IMG/VR virus record: IMGVR_UViG_3300017757_000218
Coordinates: 1-20,494 of that record
DNA from: a virus
Strand: one strand, 5' to 3'
DNA length: 20,494 nt
Numbering within the stretch: position 1 is the stretch's first letter; every line of letters begins with the position of its first letter. This document shows, one piece after another, positions 14,540 to 20,494 of the stretch. Below the pieces are notes generated by a model, which searched no databases, had not been told where the DNA came from, and saw only the letters and a list, made by a program, of their open reading frames with translations. The translations under genes were made by a program, and so were the position numbers.

Positions 14540-16829
14540 AACCCATTCTAGAAGTTGACAATGCTAATGATCTACCTGCTTTAGCTCCATCAATATAAAC
14601 ATCACCACCTTGTTTAACAGCTCCTATTAGTTCTTTTAGTAATGAAACTACTTCACCATTATTACCACCACCTGAAGCTCCGTGAGATGGGCTCATTGAA
14701 ACTCCATCATTTCTTGATCCTTGGAATATACCACCTTCTCTTGGAGACATTACAATAGGACCTCCATTTGGATCTATACTTAAATCACCTGTAGGTGTTA
14801 TTTCATTATTTCTCTTAAAATCATAAGCCAAACCTGCACCCATACCTGCAAGTGCTCCTAATGGACCCCCTGCCATTCCTCCTAACAAACCACCCGCTAT
14901 CATTCCCATGTAAGGGATAAGACTTTCTACTATGGATGCTAAACCTTCAAGCATAGGCATCATTTTTTCTGCTATATTTACAAACATATCAGTAAATTTA
15001 GCCATTACATCGTTTAACCTTTCCTGCATATTTGCAGATTTCAATTGATTCCCCAGCCCTTCATCCATCAATTCAAGCCTACGAGCTTCATCTAAATTAC
15101 CTTCTCTAACTGCTTTGTTATAGTCTTCTTGGACTTCAGACATGGATTTAAAACCTTTACTTCTTAAAAAGTCGAGTTTTTGCTGTTCTACCATAGCTTT
15201 TGATAATTCTTCTCTACTCATACCCAAAGCTTGTGCGAACTGATTCATTATAATTGGGTTTTGTTTTTGCTCATCTGTTAAACCAGCCATTTCACGTCTT
15301 AATTCTTGAGCTAATGTCGCATGATCTCCAGTTAATGCTGCGGCTCTTGCTCTTTCTAAATTTAATTCTTTACCAGTTAACAATTCAGCTTGCATTTCAG
15401 CTTCTATTGAAGATGAAAAATCTAGTAAATTCGAACTAATACCTTCTAATTGTGATTGACTAACACCTAATAATTTTGCTTGGAATACTTGATTAGTTAA
15501 TTCCTTAGTATTCATTTTATTAGCTATCAACTGAGATGCTGATAATTGGCTAAGTCCTTCTTGAATATCTCTTTGATTTAATGATATTCCTTCTTGATTA
15601 TTTAATTCTAATGTAACACCTTGGATAGTTTCTAACTGATCCATCATGTTTCCATCATTAGCCATAGATAGTACTGTTAATCTACCCATTGTTTCGGCTG
15701 ATAATCCCAATCTTTTTTGGATTAATGCAAAATCAGATGATAGTTTATCTGAAAATACAGTTGATGTTCCAAATTCAGCATTTAGAGAAGCTTGAGCTTC
15801 ACCTATATTTTTAGTATTTAAAGCAGTATTACCTGATGTTGTTGCTATTCTATTATTATTACCTACTAATTTTTGAGCTTCCGCATTTGATATAGCATAA
15901 TTTTTAGCCATTTCACCCGAGGCACTGTCAATTAATTGGAATGCTTTTGCAAATTGACCTGCTATAACTGATAATGCTGCAGCTGGTCCTAAGGATTTGG
16001 ATAAATTTTTACCCATTTGCCCTGTATAATGTCCAACTGATTTGAATTTATCTAATATGGTTCCTCCATTTTCTCTAACACCCTCCAAACCCGCGGCGTA
16101 TTCACGGGTACTTTTAGAAGCTTCTTCTAAACCTAATTTATCAGATATTGAACCCATACCCAATTTATTCAAAAATACATCTAACCCCTTTCCTATATCT
16201 TGTAAACCAATAGCACTATCACCAAATAAACTAGCAGCACTACCTATATTTTTAGAGTGTTGTTCAATTTGTTCAAGTTCGTCTCCTTGTTGATCTAATG
16301 CTACATTTTGTTGATTATATAAGTCTAAAAGAGTTTGTTCTTCAGCAGTTAAATCTTGAGCGTATTTAAACATAATATCTTGAAGTCCTGATGTGGACTT
16401 CATAGCTGTGTTAATATCGTCTTGTGCTTCAGCTCCAAATCTTGTGGTAGTAAGTATTTTACTTAAAGCTTGTTGTTGCTCTACTGCAAGTGATTGTTTA
16501 TTTTTTTCTAGTTTAAATAAATCTTTACTTATATCTGATATTTTCTTACTACCTTTAGCTATTTCACCATATTCTCGTGTTATGTCTCGGGAACTACTTG
16601 AAAGGTCTTTAAATGATTTAGCTGCTGCTGATGCTTGAATTGTATTTTCAAATACAGATTTGGTGGCACTTCTGGCTTCTGATGCATAATCCCTAGTTAA
16701 GAATAAAACATCCTGTAAGGATTGTTTTAAATCTTCAACACTTTTAACTTGTTCACCTTGAATTTGTTTGGTTTTTTCAAGTTCTCTATTATATTGTGCT
16801 TGTTTTTGAGGATCTAGTTGACCAGCCAT
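14538..16829 (-). CDS. Tail tape measure protein
   Basis: Sets tail length and is expected to leave through the tube at infection. The 763-aa protein is almost entirely predicted helical: a coiled-coil-like N-terminus rich in Lys/Glu/Gln (about 1-200), long alternating helical stretches, then a strongly hydrophobic Gly/Met/Ala/Leu region (about 623-668, with GGLLGGMAGGPLGALAGMGAG) that may insert in membranes, and a C-terminal VYIDGAKAGRSLA segment seen in many tape measures. At about 1.5 angstrom per residue the tail would be near 115 nm. It follows the chaperone genes, as usual in tailed phages. The ATG at 16829 has an AACAAAACAAAG leader and no Shine-Dalgarno sequence. No peptidase or transglycosylase motif was seen. 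Confidence 0.9.
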   Translation of the reverse strand: MAGQLDPQKQAQYNRELEKTKQIQGEQVKSVEDLKQSLQDVLFLTRDYASEARSATKSVFENTIQASAAAKSFKDLSSSSRDITREYGEIAKGSKKISDISKDLFKLEKNKQSLAVEQQQALSKILTTTRFGAEAQDDINTAMKSTSGLQDIMFKYAQDLTAEEQTLLDLYNQQNVALDQQGDELEQIEQHSKNIGSAASLFGDSAIGLQDIGKGLDVFLNKLGMGSISDKLGLEEASKSTREYAAGLEGVRENGGTILDKFKSVGHYTGQMGKNLSKSLGPAAALSVIAGQFAKAFQLIDSASGEMAKNYAISNAEAQKLVGNNNRIATTSGNTALNTKNIGEAQASLNAEFGTSTVFSDKLSSDFALIQKRLGLSAETMGRLTVLSMANDGNMMDQLETIQGVTLELNNQEGISLNQRDIQEGLSQLSASQLIANKMNTKELTNQVFQAKLLGVSQSQLEGISSNLLDFSSSIEAEMQAELLTGKELNLERARAAALTGDHATLAQELRREMAGLTDEQKQNPIIMNQFAQALGMSREELSKAMVEQQKLDFLRSKGFKSMSEVQEDYNKAVREGNLDEARRLELMDEGLGNQLKSANMQERLNDVMAKFTDMFVNIAEKMMPMLEGLASIVESLIPYMGMIAGGLLGGMAGGPLGALAGMGAGLAYDFKRNNEITPTGDLSIDPNGGPIVMSPREGGIFQGSRNDGVSMSPSHGASGGGNNGEVVSLLKELIGAVKQGGDVYIDGAKAGRSLALSTSRMG

Positions 16830-16844
16830 TTAACTTTGTTTTGT

Positions 16845-16854
16845 TATAAATATT
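16845..16854 (-). promoter_or_regulatory. Candidate late promoter upstream of the tape measure gene
   Basis: Coding-strand AATATTTATA, 16 bases before the tape measure ATG and directly after the hairpin that overlaps the preceding stop codon. Second of four identical copies. Confidence 0.45.
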
Positions 16855-16855
16855 A

Positions 16856-16881
16856 AAGGACGTCATTTCTTTGACGTCCTT
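16856..16881 (-). terminator. Hairpin over the chaperone stop codon, possible terminator
   Basis: AAGGACGTCA (16856-16865) and TGACGTCCTT (16872-16881) form a perfect 10-bp stem with a 6-base loop. The stop codon of the T-like frame lies within it. On the minus-strand RNA it is followed by UUAAUAUUUAU, which is U-rich but not a clean U run, so it may terminate weakly or protect or punctuate the transcript. Confidence 0.5.
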
Positions 16882-17198
16882 GTAACATAATTAGGTGGGG
16901 TAACCTGTTTATTTGGAATTTTTTTCTTATCTGGATTAGCTAAGTCAATTTGTGTATTATTTGATTGTGAAGAAGTAACACCTTTATGGGCATCAGATTC
17001 TTGTTGTTTATTCTCAACAATTGATTTATAAGTAAATTTTCTTAACCATATTGGCATTTCGTATATAGTATGCCAATCATATCCACCCCCTCCATAGTAA
17101 ACTATTTCGTGGATTTGTTTAAATAGTGATTTTCGGTATTCAGACGTCAGGCCAAAAAAAGTTAGTTGTGATCGGGATTGAAGCCTCCCCGTCTTCAC
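16863..17198 (-). CDS. T-like extension of the tail assembly chaperone, probably made by frameshift
   Basis: The open frame is 111 codons from an in-frame GTG at 17198 and overlaps the previous gene by 59 bases. The part after the T7 run (96 residues, from GLTSEYRKSLF) looks like the T component of tail assembly chaperones: a short helix, YYGGGGYDWHTIYEMPIWLRKF, then a Lys/Asn/Gln-rich tail (SQSNNTQIDLANPDKKK). The 15 residues before it lie wholly inside the overlap. The GTG has a weak AAAGGG upstream, so independent initiation cannot be excluded, but no ATG exists before residue 48. Placement directly before the tape measure gene is the conserved position of the G/GT pair of long-tailed phages. 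Confidence 0.75.
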   Translation of the reverse strand: MKTGRLQSRSQLTFFGLTSEYRKSLFKQIHEIVYYGGGGYDWHTIYEMPIWLRKFTYKSIVENKQQESDAHKGVTSSQSNNTQIDLANPDKKKIPNKQVTPPNYVTRTSKK

Positions 17199-17880
17199 CG
17201 TTATCCCTTTCGTATTTAAATGTTAAATCTACATCTGGTTGTGTTAATTTTATATGATCTCTTAATGCTTTTGAATCACGAGCTAACATATAATTATCAA
17301 CAAATTCTCTAACTGCTCTATTTTCTTCATTACCATCAACTGATACAATCATATGTTTCAAACGAGTTGATATTTCAGGAGATGCTTTTTTGTTAAGTTT
17401 TTGTAAACCTTTAATCTCTTGACGGATTTCTCTATCATCATTTCCAGTTAATAACTTATATTCAATTGTAGCTCCTGTTGTAGGTAATGTATATTCAAAT
17501 TTGTTTACCCCTTTGGTTGGAATTGATTCCTCACTTAAATATTTAGATTCAATTTGAGATAAATCTACAGTTTCTTCTTTTCCTAAAAAATTAAAAACAT
17601 AATCTTTACCATATCCTAAGACACGAGCTGCTACCATAATAGCATTTCTATCTCCTACAACAAGATCGTCATATTTAACTTTACTTACAATTAGGGATTT
17701 TAATAACTTTTCAATTACAGTTCCGTCCTGGATGTAATTTTGGTTAGTTAAAATATCTTCTTCTTTTGCTGTCATATATTTCATTTCAACTTCACCCGAA
17801 GAAAGTGGGTTTGATTCAGGGTATACTAAACCTTTAGAAGGTAGTTCTACCATTTCTGTTGGGAACTTAAATTCGCTCAT
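17140..17880 (-). CDS. Tail assembly chaperone, T4 gp26-like (G-like product)
   Basis: A 246-aa protein matching from memory the T4 gp26-type baseplate/tail chaperone family: an N-terminal LPSKGLVYPESNPLSSGEVEMKYM, then TAKEEDILTN, then LLKSLIV with DDLVVGDRNAIMVAARVLGYGKDYVFNF (about 67-98). The middle is mixed helical with GNDDREIRQEIKGLQKL. It has no membrane or signal segment. The last codons are AAC TTT TTT TGG CCT GAC GTC TGA, and the second frame continues past them, so the protein is probably made both alone (246 aa) and as a fusion (338 aa by a +1 shift, 339 by a -2 shift). Its neighbours are the membrane/coiled-coil gene and the tape measure gene. The ATG at 17880 is 34 bases after a late-motif copy. 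Confidence 0.82.
   Translation of the reverse strand: MSEFKFPTEMVELPSKGLVYPESNPLSSGEVEMKYMTAKEEDILTNQNYIQDGTVIEKLLKSLIVSKVKYDDLVVGDRNAIMVAARVLGYGKDYVFNFLGKEETVDLSQIESKYLSEESIPTKGVNKFEYTLPTTGATIEYKLLTGNDDREIRQEIKGLQKLNKKASPEISTRLKHMIVSVDGNEENRAVREFVDNYMLARDSKALRDHIKLTQPDVDLTFKYERDNGEDGEASIPITTNFFWPDV
17151..17163 (-). promoter_or_regulatory. Candidate programmed frameshift site
   Basis: Coding strand AAC TTT TTT TGG C, with seven T at 17160-17154, lies four codons before the stop of the gp26-like frame. A Phe tRNA can re-pair fully after moving +1 (to GGC) or -2. Both lead into the T-like frame; a -1 shift does not. A GC-rich stretch (about 17164-17200) with GGGGAGG lies just upstream in the RNA. 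Confidence 0.6.
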
Positions 17881-17913
17881 ATAAATTTTATTTTGTTATA
17901 ACTTAATTTCATG

Positions 17914-17923
17914 TATAAATATT
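17914..17923 (-). promoter_or_regulatory. Candidate late promoter upstream of the chaperone gene
   Basis: Coding-strand AATATTTATA in the 62-base gap after the membrane/coiled-coil gene, 34 bases before the ATG. Third of four identical copies; no -33 TTTG at the 20-base distance. Confidence 0.5.
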
Positions 17924-17942
17924 ATAGAATGTTGTTTTTCGT

Positions 17943-18254
17943 TTAATAAACGTTTGTTTGTGTTTTTTTAATGTCAAAATCCTTGTATATCTGGGTTGAT
18001 AGTTCTATCATTTTTGTATCAACATGCTTGTACAAAGCTTCTAACTCTCCATTAGTATTTTTAACTGTTTGTGTTGTATATCCTACACAACTTTGTTCTG
18101 TCATATGGATTTTTTGATCTAGTGAATTGATTAAATCAAGATTTTCATTAATCTGTTTCTGTTGGGATTTAATTGTTCTATAATTTGAATAAATTAAAAT
18201 TGTGTTTAACATAATATACCCACTTACTACTAAAATAAAAATTGTTGTCTCCAT
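17943..18254 (-). CDS. Small protein with N-terminal membrane helix and coiled coil, unknown
   Basis: I do not recognise this 103-aa protein. Residues about 4-22 (TIFILVVSGYIMLNTILIY) form one hydrophobic transmembrane-like segment, followed by YRTIKSQQKQINENLDLINSLDQKIHM, a polar helical stretch with spaced Leu/Ile, and a second helical stretch to the end. The topology could be an inner-membrane anchor with the coil in the cytoplasm or periplasm. It sits inside the tail module, right after a terminator and before the chaperone gene. Possible roles are a spanin-like or holin-associated protein, an exclusion factor, or a tail-assembly membrane factor; none can be chosen from sequence. No lipobox is visible, and the single cysteine lies at residue 56. 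The ATG at 18254 has an ACACCAAAACCAAATCAAT leader. Confidence 0.75.
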   Translation of the reverse strand: METTIFILVVSGYIMLNTILIYSNYRTIKSQQKQINENLDLINSLDQKIHMTEQSCVGYTTQTVKNTNGELEALYKHVDTKMIELSTQIYKDFDIKKTQTNVY

Positions 18255-18299
18255 ATTGATTTGGTTTTGGTGTTAAAAATTTAATTATAATGGAAGATA

Positions 18300-18327
18300 C
18301 AAAAAGAGCTTGGTAAAACCAAGCTCC
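18300..18327 (-). terminator. Rho-independent terminator after the tail tube gene
   Basis: GAGCTTGGT (18306-18314) and ACCAAGCTC (18318-18326) form a perfect 9-bp stem with a 3-base loop. On the minus-strand RNA it is followed by five U (18305-18301). It lies 28 bases after the tube stop and ends the sheath-tube transcript, so high-level expression of these two can be separated from the next gene. Confidence 0.85.
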
Positions 18328-18354
18328 TTTCAAAAACATATGATAAAATTTATT

Positions 18355-18843
18355 CTAGTAGTTCAATACGCAGTAATCCATACCTATTGTTACATCTAAA
18401 TTAATAGCAGTTCCATCATCATCCCAATTGTAATCTCCAAATGAAGCATCTTTGATAAAAGCACCTTTGATAATCCATTCTGATACTACATCACCTACAG
18501 GACCTAATACATTAATGGTTAAATCTTTTTTGTAAAAATCTGAATAACCATCTCTACCTGTAACTGATTCATGGTGTAATCTTACCCATTCCATCACTGA
18601 TTGAGCACCTGAGGGTGTAATCGGATCAAATAATGTCATTGATAAGTCATTCCATCTCAATTTACCCTTAACTTTACGGTAAGTATTGATGTGATTTAAT
18701 GTTATCTCGTCTTGTGAGAATCCCATTCCACTAATTCCTTTTATAAGGTATGAAGGGATGCCATCCACATACATGACGAACCTATTTGCTTGTTTTGGTT
18801 CAAATGCTGTGAAAAATATTTCGTTTGGATCTAATACTGCCAT
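18355..18843 (-). CDS. Tail tube protein (T4 gp19-like)
   Basis: Forms the stacked hexamer rings of the inner tube. The 162-aa size equals that of T4 gp19 (163). Visible family features are FEPKQANRFVMYVDGIPSYLIKGISG (about 14-39), which fits the tube-protein entry, VKGKLRWNDLSMTLFDPI (58-75), and a C-terminal beta region with DGTAINLDVTIGMDYCVLNY. No signal peptide or cysteine-rich region. It follows the sheath gene by 56 bases and is closed by a strong terminator. A late-motif copy is 33 bases upstream of its ATG, so it may also have its own promoter. The leader is A/T-rich without Shine-Dalgarno. Confidence 0.93.
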   Translation of the reverse strand: MAVLDPNEIFFTAFEPKQANRFVMYVDGIPSYLIKGISGMGFSQDEITLNHINTYRKVKGKLRWNDLSMTLFDPITPSGAQSVMEWVRLHHESVTGRDGYSDFYKKDLTINVLGPVGDVVSEWIIKGAFIKDASFGDYNWDDDGTAINLDVTIGMDYCVLNY

Positions 18844-18875
18844 TTTATTTTTATTTTGCTATTTTTTTATTCAAT

Positions 18876-18885
18876 TATAAATATT
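18876..18885 (-). promoter_or_regulatory. Candidate late promoter upstream of the tail tube gene
   Basis: Coding-strand AATATTTATA in the 56-base gap between sheath and tube, 33 bases before the tube ATG. Fourth of four identical copies; no TTTG at the 20-base distance. Confidence 0.5.
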
Positions 18886-18899
18886 CGATTTCTAAATTT

Positions 18900-20494
18900 T
18901 TACGCTGGGAAAGTAGCTCCTGTTGGTAAAATGTTGAAATCTAAGTAAATAAATTCAGCTGTTTTCGTTGGTTGGATATAAATCGCACCTACTAATTGAT
19001 TTCTGTCAATTACATCAGCTGTATTATTACTATCATCCATTACTACTTTAAATGCAAACAAACCTTGACGTTGTTGAACACTTTCCAAATATGGATTTAC
19101 TTGGCTTAAGAATTGGTTTCTTGTTGCTGCTGAATTTTGTTCAAATACTAATACATCAGAAATTTGAGCTATGTATCCTTTTAATTCAATTAACAATCTT
19201 CTTACATTTACTCTATCTAAAGCACTTGATTGTGTTTGTAGTGTTTTTTGTCCAAATACTACAACTCCTCTTCCTGGGAATGTTGCTATTGGATTTACTT
19301 TACCTGTGTATAAAGCATCTCTATTAGCTTGAGTTAATTTACGTTCTGCTTGTATAACATTACCTAAACCACCTCTATTAATTCCTGCAGGTGCAAACCA
19401 TGCTTCTGATGTTCTATCGTTATTAGCATAAACACCTGGCATCATTGTTGAAGCCGGAACCCATACTAATTGTCCTGTGTCAGTATCTGAAATTTGAACC
19501 CATGGCCAGTAAGAAGCTACATATGAGCTATCTACACTAGCTGCTGTTGTAGTAGTTCCTACTACTGTAGCGCCATATCCTTTAAGATCCATTACTATAA
19601 TAGCATCACCTCTACTTTCAATGTTTGATACTAAAGAATTTAATGGAGTTGCTTGATCAGCATTTTCATATATTAAACCTGGTGCTGTGATTATATTAAA
19701 TCTGTAATCATCTTTATTTGCTAACAAATTAAGAGCATCTGTATAATTACCACCTTTTAATCCTTGTGAATCTGTAGCACTAATTTCATCGTAATATTTT
19801 CCAGTTCCTGTTAAAATTGAACCTTCGGCTGAACCAAAAACACCACTTTGAGCTCCTGGTATATCATTTACAAATTCTGATTTTGCAATACCATCATTAT
19901 CTAAATAATCTGGAGTTTTTAAATCTACTGAACTTACTCTTACGTATCTTGAAGCATTTGGGTAGTTACCTGTTGTTCCAACATAAACATCTGTTCCTGA
20001 TCCTAATACTTCTTGTTTTTGATCACCAATTACTCTAGCTATATAATTTGGAGCTTTTGGATCTAATGATACATTTGTAAATGTTTCTAAAACTGATTTG
20101 TTTTTAGTATTATCATCACCTCTTCTAATTACTACACTAAATACTCCTGATGATGTGTTTGGATTAACAATTTCCCATCTTAGGTTATCTGAAGAACCAT
20201 TAGGTAATGAACCTGCAGCTGTTTCAGTTGAATCACTGTTCATGATTTCACCTTGGCCTATAGTTTCTAAAGTAAAAGCATTTGCTAATGTTATATTATC
20301 TGAAGTTAAAGTTATTTCTAAATCTGTACCATTAGGTTCTGTAGCTCCTAATGATTGTGAAGTGAACGTAATTGTTTCTCCTACTCTATAATCTGAACCT
20401 AGTGTTACTACATCAATTGATGTTAATGATTCGCTATTTGAAGTAATGATATCAAATTCAGCACCTGTACCATTTACACTAGCAGCTCCAGTTA
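18900..20494 (-). CDS. Contractile tail sheath protein, 5' part outside window
   Basis: Contracts at infection to drive the tube through the envelope. The open frame runs through the right edge, giving at least 530 residues; the ATG at 20243 is internal, since the frame is open for 83 codons above it. The first 75 visible residues (GTGAEFDI, VTLGSDYRVGETITF, NGTDLEITLTSDNI) look like a beta-repeat domain. The following sheath core has VVIRRGDDNTKNKSVLETF and DPKAPNYIARVIGDQ. The C-terminal sheath domain shows GVVVFGQKTLQ, RVNVRRLLIELKGYIAQISDVLVFEQN and YIQPTKTAEFIYLDFNILP. The T4 gp18 sheath is 659 aa, so most of the gene is present. It is followed by the tube gene. Confidence 0.93.
   Translation of the reverse strand, partial: TGAASVNGTGAEFDIITSNSESLTSIDVVTLGSDYRVGETITFTSQSLGATEPNGTDLEITLTSDNITLANAFTLETIGQGEIMNSDSTETAAGSLPNGSSDNLRWEIVNPNTSSGVFSVVIRRGDDNTKNKSVLETFTNVSLDPKAPNYIARVIGDQKQEVLGSGTDVYVGTTGNYPNASRYVRVSSVDLKTPDYLDNDGIAKSEFVNDIPGAQSGVFGSAEGSILTGTGKYYDEISATDSQGLKGGNYTDALNLLANKDDYRFNIITAPGLIYENADQATPLNSLVSNIESRGDAIIVMDLKGYGATVVGTTTTAASVDSSYVASYWPWVQISDTDTGQLVWVPASTMMPGVYANNDRTSEAWFAPAGINRGGLGNVIQAERKLTQANRDALYTGKVNPIATFPGRGVVVFGQKTLQTQSSALDRVNVRRLLIELKGYIAQISDVLVFEQNSAATRNQFLSQVNPYLESVQQRQGLFAFKVVMDDSNNTADVIDRNQLVGAIYIQPTKTAEFIYLDFNILPTGATFPA

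Noticed and set aside
15254-16638. Plus-strand frames opposite the tape measure gene
   Set aside because: Shadows of a long helical coding region; no leader or family features.
17050-17077. 8-bp hairpin ATTGGCAT / ATGCCAAT downstream of the T7 slip site
   Set aside because: It is about 77 bases past the slippery run, too far for a usual frameshift stimulator.
17198-17198. GTG start for the T-like frame as an independent gene
   Set aside because: A weak AAAGGG lies upstream, but the first 15 residues are merely another reading of the chaperone 3' end; kept only as an alternative to frameshifting.
20243-20243. ATG as the start of the sheath gene
   Set aside because: The same frame is open through the window edge for 83 more codons with a sensible beta-rich sequence, and a sheath of 447 aa would lack its N-terminal part.
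19052-20391. Several plus-strand open frames opposite the sheath gene
   Set aside because: Leu/His-rich or low-complexity translations typical of antisense reading in AT-rich genes; the sheath frame is unambiguous.

Overview
The window is a contiguous piece of a tailed phage (myovirus) genome or closely related prophage. It is AT-rich, and every gene I accept is on the minus strand, so in transcription order it reads from the right edge to the left edge. The proteins are T4-like: UvsX recombinase, gp32-like single-strand binding protein, gp41-like helicase, RNase H/FEN 5'-nuclease, class Ia ribonucleotide reductase, and a contractile tail with sheath and tube. Several features point to a Bacteroidetes (flavobacterium-like) host. 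Four replication-side genes carry promoters of the form TTTG-N20-TATATTnA, close to the Bacteroidetes -33/-7 consensus, and nearly all leaders are A-rich without a Shine-Dalgarno sequence. The host assignment is inference.

Right half (about 20494 to 8619), virion module in transcription order: tail sheath (5' part outside the window, with an apparent inserted beta domain), tail tube, a Rho-independent terminator, a small membrane/coiled-coil protein, a gp26-like tail assembly chaperone whose 3' end overlaps a second reading frame at a run of seven T (a probable programmed frameshift, G/GT style), the tape measure protein, a 74-aa protein, a tube-like baseplate protein, a LysM-like/gp53-like baseplate protein, a 992-aa baseplate hub ending in an M15 peptidase domain, and a 207-aa probable virion protein. 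A 10-mer AATATTTATA lies upstream of four of these genes and is a candidate late promoter.

Left half (8569 to 1), DNA metabolism: an unusually small family A DNA polymerase that appears to lack a thumb and an active proofreading site, a 157-aa unknown protein, gp32-like SSB, UvsX, a terminator with an unusual loop, the FEN-type 5'-nuclease, the DnaB-type helicase, and the ribonucleotide reductase small (NrdB) and large (NrdA, 3' part outside the window) subunits. Together these supply dNTPs, unwind and copy DNA, remove primers and drive recombination-dependent replication.

No tRNA, CRISPR array, integrase, transposase or attachment site was recognised. The longest gene-free stretch is the 191 bases at 4510-4700; no gap exceeds 300 bases. 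The items most worth following up are the chaperone frameshift, the two promoter classes, the thumbless polymerase, the sheath insertion and the terminator with a kissing-loop possibility.
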